Assembly (NCBI GenBank): GCA_023392755.1 | Contig: JAEWNM010000310.1 | Location: 1 to 7,556 of the forward strand | Reading direction: 5' to 3' | From: Bacillota bacterium | GTDB taxonomy: Bacteria > Bacillota > Clostridia > Christensenellales > Aristaeellaceae | Length of the DNA: 7,556 nt | Part shown: positions 1 to 6,897 of the stretch, one piece after another | Numbering within the stretch: the stretch's first letter is position 1 | How the letters are laid out: each line of letters opens with the position of its first letter | Position numbers and translations under genes: made by a program | The notes under the pieces: generated by a model | Database searches by the model: none | Seen by the model: the letters and a program-made list of their open reading frames with translations, nothing else | What the model was told of the DNA's origin: nothing

Positions 1-624
1 GGACACAAGGGCCTTGGGATCAAGCTGTACATCCTTTTCCATATCACGGATTACGCCGTCCGGGCAAAGCGCAATGCGGTATGTCTCCGTAATGCCAATC
101 AGTTTGCCCCTTTCGTCCACCTCACAAACGCCCCTTGTCACATGGCCGTTTTCCGATACGGTATTCCTCAGCCTGTACCCTACCATGGAAGCATGGCTGC
201 GCTCCGGCAGAGCGCACAGAGAGCTTCGCATGGCTGTGAACGCTTCTTTCCCGTAATAGTCATCTGCATTGATAACGGCAAAGGGCTCATGGATCAAATC
301 TTTTGCGCATAGCACTGCGTGCACCGTACCGTACGGCTTGGTCCGTCCGGATGGCGGAACAAAGCCGCCGGGAAGCGAGTCACGCTCCTGAAAGGCATAA
401 CGCACTTCCAGCCTTTGAGCAAGCCGGTTGCCAACCATGTCCTGAAAAACGGCGGCCATGTCCTTTTTGATCACAAAGACCACCTTGTCAAATCCGGCTT
501 CAAGCGCATCGTATATGGAATATTCCATCAGGATTTCCCCATTGGGGCCTATCCGGTCAATCTGCTTATTGCCTCCGTAGCGGGCACCAAGGCCAGCCGC
601 CATCACCATAAGCGTCGTTCTCAT
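1..624 (-). CDS. Sugar-phosphate nucleotidyltransferase (NTP_transferase family), N-terminal part, truncated by the window edge
   Basis: The reading frame is open for 208 codons from the ATG at 624 to the first base of the window, so the C-terminus is missing. The protein starts with the nucleotide-binding signature of the family: MAAGLGARYGG at residues 8-18, followed by K20-Q21. Further family features are KPYGTVHAV at 96-104 and NADDYYG at 119-125, whose acidic residues normally bind the catalytic metal. Enzymes of this fold join a sugar phosphate (or a similar phosphate) to an NTP, giving an activated NDP-sugar in the cytoplasm. The start is supported by a GGAGG ribosome binding site at 635-639, 10 nt upstream. 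Relatives are usually near 300 residues, so about two thirds is visible. The substrate cannot be told from this part: UTP-glucose-1-phosphate uridylyltransferase is a common automatic label, but is not proven. It lies downstream of the opp terminator and is probably a separate transcription unit, although I see no convincing promoter between 625 and 710. Confidence 0.85.
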   Translation of the reverse strand, partial: MRTTLMVMAAGLGARYGGNKQIDRIGPNGEILMEYSIYDALEAGFDKVVFVIKKDMAAVFQDMVGNRLAQRLEVRYAFQERDSLPGGFVPPSGRTKPYGTVHAVLCAKDLIHEPFAVINADDYYGKEAFTAMRSSLCALPERSHASMVGYRLRNTVSENGHVTRGVCEVDERGKLIGITETYRIALCPDGVIRDMEKDVQLDPKALVS

Positions 625-654
625 CCGCGTTCCACCTCCGAATGGTTTAACTCA

Positions 655-684
655 CCCATATCGATAGATCATTCGGCATATGGG
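655..684 (-). repeat. Inverted repeat in the leader of the nucleotidyltransferase gene
   Basis: CCCATAT (655-661) is the exact reverse complement of ATATGGG (678-684). Three more pairs (CGA 662-664 with TCG 673-675) extend the stem if two bases (676-677) bulge. The result is a hairpin of about 10 bp with an 8-nt loop, located 31-60 nt upstream of the start codon. No T-tract follows, so it is not a terminator. It may be an operator or a leader structure, or it may be chance. Confidence 0.35.
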
Positions 685-710
685 AAAAGGATTCCTCCGC
701 CATAGGACAA

Positions 711-754
711 AAGCAAAAAAAGAAACCCTTCCACCCGGAAGCCGGATGGAAGGG
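711..754 (-). terminator. Rho-independent terminator closing the opp operon
   Basis: The stem arms are 726-738 and 742-754, with a 3-nt loop at 739-741. Read as minus-strand RNA the 13 positions all pair, with one U-G wobble (bases 734/746). On the plus strand the same position would be a C/A mismatch, which supports minus-strand use. The stem is followed on the minus strand by a T-rich run (725-715, with one C), then GCTTTTG. It sits 62 nt past the oppA stop codon. Confidence 0.93.
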
Positions 755-816
755 CAGCTTTTGTGATTGTTGGTCCTTAGCGGAATATTCTTCCGCCTAT
801 GCCGGATAGATGCATG

Positions 817-2574
817 TTACTTCGCGATACTGGCGTATTTGAAGTTGATCCAGCCCAGCGGAGAGTAGATGTAATCCACCAGGGAGGTATTGCACAGGAA
901 CACGTTGGTATAGTAGTAGATCGGCAGAACGGGCATTGCCTTTTGCAGGATCGTTTCCGCCTTGTACATCACTTCGGCGCGGGCCGCAAGGTCGGGCTCG
1001 GTCTTGATCTGCGTAACCAGCGACTCATAGGCGTCAGCCCAGGTCTGGTCGCCGTTTTCGCCATAGAAGGCGCCGCTGCCAATCTTGCCGTTCTTGCCAA
1101 GGCGCGGGTGGTTGTTGCCGGATGCGCCTACGTAAATCTCCAGGTAGTTGATGGGATCGTTGTAGTCCGCGATCCAGCCCAGGCGGGACATGGTGAAGTC
1201 GCCATCGGTCAATGCGGTCTGAATAACGGACCAGACGCGCTGGTCAACGGATGCCTCGATGCCGTAATCATCCCACATATCCTTGATGGCGGCGCACATG
1301 GCCAGGTTGCCGCTGGTGGGGTTCACGCTGTACTCGAAGGTCGGGAAGTCGGTGAACATCTCCGTCGCTTCATCGTATGTATAGTACTTTTTGAGGATTT
1401 CGATGGCTTCTTCGCAGTTGGCGTCATAGTCTTCCTCAGCCACAGACCACCAGGGCGTTGCCTTGGAGCGGAATTCTGTGCCGGTGCCGTCATCCATGCT
1501 GATCGGGACGAAGCCGTACGCGGGCTTTTGGCCGGCCTGGGTGATCTGGGTTACGATGTAGTTGCGGTCAATGAGCAGGCTCAGAGCGCGGCGGACTTCG
1601 GCGTTCTGGGCAGGCGTCCAGTTGGCCCAGGCTTCATCACTGTCGCTGACAGCGCCGATACCGGGGGCAAAAGACTTTTCAACGTTGAACTCCAGGAAGT
1701 AGACGCCGATGTAGTCGCCGATGAAGAAGTCCACATCCATACGGGCGGGGTCATTCTTCAAAATCGGGATTTGGGAGATGGGCACATTGGTAGCCAGCAT
1801 ATAGGTTCCGTTGGAGTAATTGGCGAAGATGGCGTCGTCGTCGTCAGACAGGGCGTAGGTGATGCTGTCCAGCTTGACGGAAGCGGCGTCCCAATACAGG
1901 TCGTTCTTGACAAAAACGATCTTGTCGCCAATCGTCCAAGAGCTCATCTTGAAAGCGCCGTTGGAAATGTAGGACTTGGGATCGGTGGGCCATGCTTCGC
2001 CATAGGTGTCCACCAGGTCCTTGCGGACGGGGTAGTAGGTGGGGAAGGCGAGAAGCTGGTCAAAGTAGATGCAGAAAGACTTGGTCACGATGGTGACCGT
2101 GCCTGCCGCGTCATCCGCGGAAATGTTCAGCGCGGGCTTCTCCGCGTCATAGCCGTCGATGACGTCAAAGATGTACTGATAGTCGGAGGCGGTGGAGGGT
2201 TCAACGGCCCGGTTCCAGGCATAGGTGAAGTCCGAAGCCTTCATATCCACGCCGTCAGACCATTTGAGGCCTTCCTTCAGCTTGACCACATATTGATACC
2301 TGCCGTCACCCAAGGGGGTGGGGGTAACGATCTCCTGAGCGCAGTCGGGAAAGACAACGATTTCGCCGGCTTCGTTCCTGTTATAGCCATACAGGCCGGA
2401 GAAGGCGTTGGTCAGGATGATGGAGCCGTCAACAGACGCGTTGAGGGCGGGATCCAGCGTCTCTGGGTCGGGGCCGACGCAGACGACCAGGTCCTGGCCT
2501 TCCGCCATGGCAGGCACGGAAACGCATGCCATAACCATCATGAGCATCAGGAAAAACGCAACGATTCTCTTCAT
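817..2574 (-). CDS. oppA: Oligopeptide ABC transporter, substrate-binding protein OppA (SBP_bac_5 family)
   Basis: This 585-residue protein is an extracytoplasmic solute-binding protein that would deliver peptides to the OppBCDF complex. Its length is normal for OppA. After an export signal (basic MKR, hydrophobic residues 4-16) come PETLDPALN, the conserved 'LDP' start of the family, then VVKLKEGLKWSDG, which matches the typical 'LR-G--WSDG' block. The C-terminus (PVLPIYYYTNVFL, then PLGWINFKYA) is also family-like. The start codon has an ideal ribosome binding site, AAGGAGGG at 2580-2587, with GGAGG 6 nt from the ATG. The signal could be cut by signal peptidase I after AMA (residue 24), or by the lipoprotein peptidase at the weak lipobox VMAC (Cys17). 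The gene is last in the operon, has its own promoter and palindrome at 2611-2674, and ends at a strong terminator. Peptide length preference cannot be read from sequence; a dipeptide or other peptide-like substrate is possible. Confidence 0.95.
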   Translation of the reverse strand: MKRIVAFFLMLMMVMACVSVPAMAEGQDLVVCVGPDPETLDPALNASVDGSIILTNAFSGLYGYNRNEAGEIVVFPDCAQEIVTPTPLGDGRYQYVVKLKEGLKWSDGVDMKASDFTYAWNRAVEPSTASDYQYIFDVIDGYDAEKPALNISADDAAGTVTIVTKSFCIYFDQLLAFPTYYPVRKDLVDTYGEAWPTDPKSYISNGAFKMSSWTIGDKIVFVKNDLYWDAASVKLDSITYALSDDDDAIFANYSNGTYMLATNVPISQIPILKNDPARMDVDFFIGDYIGVYFLEFNVEKSFAPGIGAVSDSDEAWANWTPAQNAEVRRALSLLIDRNYIVTQITQAGQKPAYGFVPISMDDGTGTEFRSKATPWWSVAEEDYDANCEEAIEILKKYYTYDEATEMFTDFPTFEYSVNPTSGNLAMCAAIKDMWDDYGIEASVDQRVWSVIQTALTDGDFTMSRLGWIADYNDPINYLEIYVGASGNNHPRLGKNGKIGSGAFYGENGDQTWADAYESLVTQIKTEPDLAARAEVMYKAETILQKAMPVLPIYYYTNVFLCNTSLVDYIYSPLGWINFKYASIAK

Positions 2575-2610
2575 GGGTACCCTCCTTTTCTACTGACCGA
2601 AATGGTACGC

Positions 2611-2642
2611 ATATAGTAATCATTTTACAATGATTAGTATAT
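2611..2642. promoter_or_regulatory. 32-bp near-perfect palindrome at the oppA promoter, candidate operator
   Basis: The two 14-nt arms ATATAGTAATCATT (2611-2624) and AATGATTAGTATAT (2629-2642) are reverse complements at 13 of 14 positions and flank TTAC (2625-2628). The only mismatch is at 2616/2637. It covers the transcription start predicted from either possible -10 box of the oppA promoter, which is the usual place for a repressor site. Transcribed from oppB onward, it would also form an AT-rich hairpin between oppF and oppA. No T-run follows it, so termination is unlikely. The cognate regulator is not encoded in the window. Confidence 0.7.
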
Positions 2643-2645
2643 CAA

Positions 2646-2674
2646 ACAATAACACAATCCATGTTCTGTGTCAA
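2646..2674 (-). promoter_or_regulatory. oppA: Probable sigma-A-type promoter of oppA
   Basis: A perfect -35 box TTGACA (2669-2674 on the minus strand) is followed after exactly 17 nt by TATTGT (2646-2651, 4 of 6 consensus bases). An alternative -10 box is TATACT (2636-2641, 5 of 6), preceded by the extended -10 element TG one base upstream but lacking a good -35 at the right distance. Both predict a start inside the palindrome at 2611-2642, giving a leader of roughly 55-65 nt. The promoter lies wholly in the gap after the oppF stop codon. Confidence 0.65.
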
Positions 2675-2722
2675 TTGCCAAGGCCCGGTGTGCATGAATT
2701 TTCCTTTATTATTGCTCCGCCC

Positions 2723-3718
2723 TTATTTGTTCCAGCATGCCACCTGGTGGCCGTCGCCGCGCTCCGTAAGCGCAGGGCATTCACTGGCGCACTTATCGGT
2801 GGCATATGCGCACCTAAGGCGGAAGGCGCAGCCGCTGGGCATGTTCAGCGGGCTGGGAACATCCCCCTCCAGCACGATCCGCTGCCGCTTGCGCTCAATC
2901 TCGGGATCAGCAACCGGCACAGCTGAAAACAGGGAAATTGTATAGGGGTGAATAGGCATGCGGCTCAGCTCATTGGACTCCGCAATCTCCACAATTTTGC
3001 CAAGATACATAACGGCGATGCGGTTGGAGATATGCTTGACCACCGACAAATCATGGGCAATAAACAGGTATGTAAGGCCATATTCCTTTTGCAGGTCTTC
3101 AAACATGTTGATCATCTGCGCCTGAATCGACACATCCAGCGCGGAAACCGGCTCATCGCAAACGAGCAGTTCCGGCGACATGGCCAGCGCGCGGGCAATG
3201 CCGATGCGCTGACGCTGCCCGCCCGAAAACTCGTGGGCATACCGGGTGGCATGCTCGGGCGACAGGCTTACACTGTCCATCAGCTCCTTGATGCGGGCTT
3301 TCCGTTCCGCCTTGGTGGAATACAGCTTGTGCACATCCAGCGGTTCGCCAATGATATCGCCTACGGTCATTCGCGGATTCAGCGAAGAATAGGGGTCCTG
3401 GAATACCATTTGCGCTTTTTTGCGCATTTCCATAACCTGCTGGCGCGTTTTAATGTTGACGCCGTTAAAGATGATGTCTCCCGCAGTCGGCTCGTACAGG
3501 TGCAATATGGTCCGGCCCACCGTCGTCTTGCCGCAGCCGGACTCACCTACCAAGCCCAGCGTTTCCCCGCGCTTGATGGAAAAGGAGATGCCGTCCACCG
3601 CCTTGAGCGGTTTTGATTTGAACAGCCCGATATTGATATCAAAATATTCCTTCAAATCTTTCACGGCAAGAATTTCGTCCGGCGCCATGGCGGCCGCGTT
3701 TTGTTGTCTGTCGCTCAT
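2723..3718 (-). CDS. oppF: Oligopeptide ABC transporter ATP-binding protein OppF
   Basis: This 331-residue cytoplasmic ATPase pairs with OppD to power peptide uptake. All ABC motifs are intact: Walker A GESGCGKT at 58-65, Q-loop at Q107 (VFQDPYSSLNP, typical of OppF/DppF), signature FSGGQRQR at 164-171, Walker B LLVCDEP at 184-190, D-loop SALD at 192-195 and H-loop His222. The C-terminal oligopeptide-transporter domain carries cysteines 297, 303, 310 and 328 (C-x5-C-x6-C-x17-C) plus an extra Cys314. This motif is known to hold an iron-sulfur cluster in some relatives; here that is an inference. Its ATG overlaps the oppD stop codon as ATGA (3715-3718), indicating translational coupling, and GGGAG lies 10 nt upstream. 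The variant Walker A cysteine (Cys62) is common in OppF/DppF. Assigned OppF rather than OppD from the EPL-VHKL region and its position after oppD. Confidence 0.95.
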   Translation of the reverse strand: MSDRQQNAAAMAPDEILAVKDLKEYFDINIGLFKSKPLKAVDGISFSIKRGETLGLVGESGCGKTTVGRTILHLYEPTAGDIIFNGVNIKTRQQVMEMRKKAQMVFQDPYSSLNPRMTVGDIIGEPLDVHKLYSTKAERKARIKELMDSVSLSPEHATRYAHEFSGGQRQRIGIARALAMSPELLVCDEPVSALDVSIQAQMINMFEDLQKEYGLTYLFIAHDLSVVKHISNRIAVMYLGKIVEIAESNELSRMPIHPYTISLFSAVPVADPEIERKRQRIVLEGDVPSPLNMPSGCAFRLRCAYATDKCASECPALTERGDGHQVACWNK

Positions 3719-4755
3719 TTTTTCTCATCTCCCTTTTGGCGGCAGCCTAGCCCGCAATCCTGAAAGGCGATTGTGCCATCCCGAAGGCCTTCCTGCACAT
3801 TAACCCAGCAGGATGCCGCATGACCGCCGGGGAAAACGATTTCCGGCGGCTGTTTGTCAAGGCAAATCTTCATGGCGCTCCCGCAACGCGGCGAGAAAGC
3901 GCAGCCGTCCGGCAGGCTGAGCATATCCACCGGTGTGCCCGTTATGGGAACAAGGCGCTGCTTTTCATCATCCGCGATGCTGGGTATGGAACGCAGCAGC
4001 CCTTTGGTATATTCATGCTTGGGCGAATAAAAAATATCGTTCACCGTGCCGCGCTCGACAATCCTGCCGGCGTACATGACATCGATTTCGTCGCACATGC
4101 CCGCTACAACACCCAGGTCGTGGGTGATGAGAATAATGGCCATGCCCATCTTCTTTTGCAGGTCCTTCATCAGTTCAAGGATCTGCGCCTGAATGGTAAC
4201 ATCCAGCGCCGTGGTCGGCTCGTCTGCTATCAGGATATCCGGTTCGCACGCCAGCGCCATGGCAATCATCACGCGCTGACGCATGCCGCCGGAAAGCTCA
4301 TACGGATACTGTTTCAGCCGCTTTTCGGGCTCGTTGATGCCTACGAGCTCCAGCATTTCCTTTGCCCGCGCGTAGGCCTGCTCCTTGGTGCGCTTTGTAT
4401 GCAGCAATATGCCTTCCGCCAGCTGGTTGCCTATTGTGTAGACCGGGTTCAAGCACGTCACGGGGTCTTGGAAGATCATGGATATGACATTCCCGCGGAT
4501 GGAGCATATCGTCTGATCGTCACATCCCACCAGTTCCGTGCCTTTCACCTTAATGCTTCCGGATTTGATTTTACCGGGGTGTGTCAGTATCTGAAGTATG
4601 GAATAGGCCGTAACGCTCTTTCCCGATCCCGATTCCCCCACTATGCCAAGCACCTTGCCCGCATCCAGGGAAAAGGAGACATCGTTGACCGCCTTCACCT
4701 CTCCCGATTCGGTCATAAACGAGGTGCAGAGATTTCTGACTTCCAAAAGACTCAT
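3715..4755 (-). CDS. oppD: Oligopeptide ABC transporter ATP-binding protein OppD
   Basis: This 346-residue ATPase forms the nucleotide-binding pair with OppF on the inner face of the membrane. Walker A is GESGSGKS at 40-47, Q-loop Q96 (IFQDPVTCLNP), signature LSGGMRQR at 154-161, Walker B ILIADEP at 174-180, D-loop TALD at 182-185 and H-loop His212 (THDLGVV). The SGGM form of the signature is characteristic of OppD/DppD, against SGGQ in OppF. The C-terminal domain has cysteines 285, 291, 298 and 316 with the same C-x5-C-x6-C-x17-C spacing as in OppF. A short tail beyond it adds two more cysteines (CGLGC, 334-338). The ATG overlaps the oppC stop codon (ATGA, 4752-4755), and its GGAGG site lies 7 nt upstream inside oppC. 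The stop in turn overlaps the oppF start. Nothing is missing, so a functional ATPase is expected. Confidence 0.95.
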   Translation of the reverse strand: MSLLEVRNLCTSFMTESGEVKAVNDVSFSLDAGKVLGIVGESGSGKSVTAYSILQILTHPGKIKSGSIKVKGTELVGCDDQTICSIRGNVISMIFQDPVTCLNPVYTIGNQLAEGILLHTKRTKEQAYARAKEMLELVGINEPEKRLKQYPYELSGGMRQRVMIAMALACEPDILIADEPTTALDVTIQAQILELMKDLQKKMGMAIILITHDLGVVAGMCDEIDVMYAGRIVERGTVNDIFYSPKHEYTKGLLRSIPSIADDEKQRLVPITGTPVDMLSLPDGCAFSPRCGSAMKICLDKQPPEIVFPGGHAASCWVNVQEGLRDGTIAFQDCGLGCRQKGDEKK

Positions 4756-5831
4756 TTCTTTGCCTCCTTCAGCTTGGGATCGAAGGCATCGCGCAGCCCG
4801 TTCCCCAATAGGTTCAGCGACAGGATGAGCAGGAAAATCACCATCGCCGGAAGGATTAGCAGGTAAGGCCGCACCGTCATCTGGGAACGGGCGTCGGATG
4901 CCAGGGAGCCAAGGCTGGGCATGGGAATGGAAACGCCCAGGCCCAGGAAGCTCAAAAAGCTCTCCGTAAAGATTGCCGCCGGAATTTGCAGGGCGGCCGA
5001 TATGAAGATGACCGATATGCAGTTGGGCAGCATATGCTTGCGGATGATACGGCTGGGCGGCGCCCCGATGGCCCTGGCGGCGAGCACAAACTCCTGCTCC
5101 CTCAGCGCCAGCACCTGGCCGCGCACCAGGCGGGCCATGCCCACCCAGTATAGAAGGCCGAACACAATGAATATGCTGATCAGCCCCGACCCCATCTTGG
5201 CCAGCGCCGTATTGGCCAGCACTCCCGCGTTGAGCACATCCTTGATGGAAACCGACAGCAGTATAATGATGAGCATATCCGGCAGCGAGTATATGATATC
5301 TACGATACGCATCATGATCAGGTCGACCCTGCCGCCGAAATAGCCCGATATGGCGCCGTAGATCACCCCGATGATCACAACGATGATGGCGGCAATAATG
5401 CCTACGGTCAGCGAAACGCGGGTACCGTATATAACGCGGGCGGCATAGTCGCGCCCCAATTCATCGGTACCGAGAATATGCGGAAAAACCTTTCCGCCCC
5501 CGTCCATCACCTTCTGTTCCTCTGCGCTGTACTCAAAAGGAGCCAGATAGTTGGCCGACAGGCTTTTGCGGCTGGCGCTGGTTGTCAAATAGTCGTATGG
5601 ATAAAAGGTAGGCACGATAAAAGCGACCAGGCTGATAATAACAATTACCAGAAGCGAAATGACAGCGATCCTGTTCTGCCTTAGCTTGCGAAGGCCGTCG
5701 CGGAAAAAGGTCGTGCTTTCCCGCATCCGGTCCTGCCGTGCCTTTTCTTCGTCTGTCGCCTTCTCAAATTTGGACAGATCCAATTGCATGCTCAGGACCT
5801 GCTTCGCCGGTATTCTTTCATTTTCCATCAT
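4752..5831 (-). CDS. oppC: Oligopeptide ABC transporter permease OppC
   Basis: This 359-residue inner-membrane protein forms half of the translocation channel with OppB. A charged cytoplasmic N-terminus (residues 1-54), ending in FFRDGLRKLRQNR, leads into the first membrane helix (about 55-75), the usual OppC_N arrangement. Then follow GTDELGRDYAARVIYGTR, a hallmark of OppC/DppC proteins, several hydrophobic helices, and the EAA loop near 246-270 (EFVLAARAIGAPPSRIIRKH), which docks onto the ATPases. It ends with LGNGLRDAFDPKLKE, also typical. I place the start at the ATG at 5831. The frame is open up to an upstream ATG at 5891, but that would overlap oppB by 41 nt and add 20 residues unlike the family. 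The chosen start has only a weak purine-rich site (GGGGCGG, 5842-5848) 10 nt upstream; the next codon (5828) is also ATG. It lies 19 nt after oppB and overlaps oppD by 4 nt. Confidence 0.92.
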   Translation of the reverse strand: MMENERIPAKQVLSMQLDLSKFEKATDEEKARQDRMRESTTFFRDGLRKLRQNRIAVISLLVIVIISLVAFIVPTFYPYDYLTTSASRKSLSANYLAPFEYSAEEQKVMDGGGKVFPHILGTDELGRDYAARVIYGTRVSLTVGIIAAIIVVIIGVIYGAISGYFGGRVDLIMMRIVDIIYSLPDMLIIILLSVSIKDVLNAGVLANTALAKMGSGLISIFIVFGLLYWVGMARLVRGQVLALREQEFVLAARAIGAPPSRIIRKHMLPNCISVIFISAALQIPAAIFTESFLSFLGLGVSIPMPSLGSLASDARSQMTVRPYLLILPAMVIFLLILSLNLLGNGLRDAFDPKLKEAKK

Positions 5832-5841
5832 ATTTACATTA

Positions 5842-5848
5842 CCGCCCC
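5842..5848 (-). promoter_or_regulatory. oppC: Weak ribosome binding site that decides the oppC start
   Basis: GGGGCGG on the minus strand, 10 nt before the ATG at 5831 and 13 nt before the ATG at 5828. It is poorer than the GGAGG sites of oppA and oppD. It lies in the 19-nt gap after the oppB stop codon, so oppC translation may depend on ribosomes finishing oppB. Confidence 0.45.
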
Positions 5849-5850
5849 TA

Positions 5851-6777
5851 TCACGAAAAGTCGATCCGCTTATCGAGGATTTTGTAAGCAATATCGCTGA
5901 AAAAATTCATGAAGACCATGATCACCGACAAGAAAATGGTCGTGCCCATGATCAGCGTATAATCGCTGTTTTGAATACTGTTGACAAAATACTTCCCCAG
6001 CCCCGCCACGGAAAAAATCTGCTCTACCACAAAGCTTCCCGTCACAATATAGGCGATCATGGGGCCGGCATAGGTGATCACAGGCGTCAGGGAGTTTTTC
6101 AGCGCGTGCTTGAACAGCACCTTCATGCGGGACACACCCTTGGCCCTGGCGGTCCGTATATAGTCCTGCCCCAGCACATCCAGCATCGAGGAGCGGGACA
6201 GCCTTGTGATATACGCACAGGGATACAGCATCAGGGCGACGACAGGCATAATCAGGCCGGCCAGCTGGTCGCCCCGCGTTGGCAGTATGGGCCACCAGAC
6301 TCCAAAGGTCCATAACAGTATAATGGCAATAACGAAGGAAGGCAGCGATACGGAGCCGGTGGTCGTTATAAGAATCACCTTGTCCAGCGTGCTGCCGCGC
6401 TTGATGGCCGCAAGGGAGCCCATTACCGTTCCGAGCACCAACGCCAGGCCGGCCGCCGTCAGGCCTATCTTCATGCTGACGGAGAAGCCGGTGATGACCA
6501 AGCCAAAAACCGACTGCCCGCGGTAATAGATGGAATCACCGAAGTCAAGCTTCAATGCATTCCCTAAGTAAATCAAATATTGCTCGAACAAAGGCTTATC
6601 CAGCCCGAATTTCGCGTTCAGCGCATTGATAACGGCCTGTGTCATCGCCTTCTGTTTGTTGAACGGGCTGCTGGGCACGGCGTGCATGACAAAAAAAGTG
6701 ATGGTTGTTATCAAAAATATGGTGAATACCGCCAACAGCAACCTTTTCAGGATGTATTTGAGCATTTTCGAATCCAT
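5851..6777 (-). CDS. oppB: Oligopeptide ABC transporter permease OppB
   Basis: This 308-residue membrane protein is the first gene of the operon and the partner of OppC in the peptide channel. It starts MDSKMLKYILKRLLLAVF, with the N-terminal helix typical of OppB/DppB. Several further hydrophobic helices follow, and an EAA loop near residues 205-225 (DYIRTARAKGVSRMKVLFKH) contacts the ATPases. After it comes VVEQIFSVAGLGKYF, which matches the conserved 'E-IFs-pGlG' block. The frame can be extended to a TTG at 6801, but a GGGAGGAG ribosome binding site at 6788-6795 falls between that TTG and the ATG at 6777 and so points to the ATG. An ATG at 6765 (Met5) is a less likely alternative. The gene is transcribed from the near-consensus promoter at 6898-6926. 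Specificity for oligopeptides rather than dipeptides is inferred from the operon, not proven. Confidence 0.94.
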   Translation of the reverse strand: MDSKMLKYILKRLLLAVFTIFLITTITFFVMHAVPSSPFNKQKAMTQAVINALNAKFGLDKPLFEQYLIYLGNALKLDFGDSIYYRGQSVFGLVITGFSVSMKIGLTAAGLALVLGTVMGSLAAIKRGSTLDKVILITTTGSVSLPSFVIAIILLWTFGVWWPILPTRGDQLAGLIMPVVALMLYPCAYITRLSRSSMLDVLGQDYIRTARAKGVSRMKVLFKHALKNSLTPVITYAGPMIAYIVTGSFVVEQIFSVAGLGKYFVNSIQNSDYTLIMGTTIFLSVIMVFMNFFSDIAYKILDKRIDFS

Positions 6778-6787
6778 TCCCCAATAT

Positions 6788-6795
6788 CTCCTCCC
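6788..6795 (-). promoter_or_regulatory. oppB: Ribosome binding site that decides the oppB start
   Basis: GGGAGGAG on the minus strand lies 10 nt upstream of the ATG at 6777. It lies downstream of the in-frame TTG at 6801, so it can serve only the ATG (or the one at 6765), not the TTG. Confidence 0.75.
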
Positions 6796-6846
6796 AATCA
6801 AGCTGCCTCCGGAACAAGGGTGATATCAAAACATGCACGCAAGACA

Positions 6847-6866
6847 CCTGCGCCAAATGGCGCAGG
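6847..6866 (-). repeat. Perfect 8-bp GC-rich hairpin in the opp operon leader
   Basis: CCTGCGCC and GGCGCAGG are exact reverse complements separated by 4 nt. The hairpin would begin about 25 nt after the predicted transcription start and end about 70 nt before the oppB ATG. No T-run follows directly, so it is not a classical terminator. It may stabilise the 5' end of the long opp transcript or serve as a binding site; its role is unknown. Confidence 0.6.
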
Positions 6867-6897
6867 ATACAGCCGATTTCCGATACCAATACATTGC

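Noticed and set aside
647..679. 10-codon frame MPNDLSIWVS before the nucleotidyltransferase
   Set aside because: A GGAGG lies upstream but 14 nt away, too far for good initiation, and there is no run of regulatory codons.
319..705. Plus-strand frame of 128 codons at the left end
   Set aside because: Antisense to the nucleotidyltransferase and its leader; the minus-strand frame has clear family motifs and a ribosome binding site.
799..2616. Very long open frame (605 codons) on the plus strand opposite oppA
   Set aside because: Fully antisense to a clear OppA, no recognisable family, no ribosome binding site. The long frame follows from the codon pattern of the opposite strand, as do similar frames opposite oppF, oppD and oppB.
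2694..2710. Possible CodY box near the end of oppF (AATTTTC)
   Set aside because: Only the first half matches the known palindromic CodY motif; the second half does not.
3820..4866. 348-codon plus-strand frame opposite oppD and the end of oppC
   Set aside because: Shadow of well-supported minus-strand genes; it crosses a gene boundary and shows no domain.
5832..5891. Upstream ATG start for oppC at 5891
   Set aside because: It would overlap oppB by 41 nt and add 20 residues with no family likeness.
6778..6801. Upstream TTG start for oppB at 6801
   Set aside because: The strong ribosome binding site lies inside this extension and points to the ATG at 6777; the extra residues do not resemble OppB.
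6826..6894. 22-codon frame in the opp leader (MYWYRKSAV...)
   Set aside because: Its ATG lies only 3 nt after the -10 box, at or before the expected transcript start, and has no ribosome binding site.
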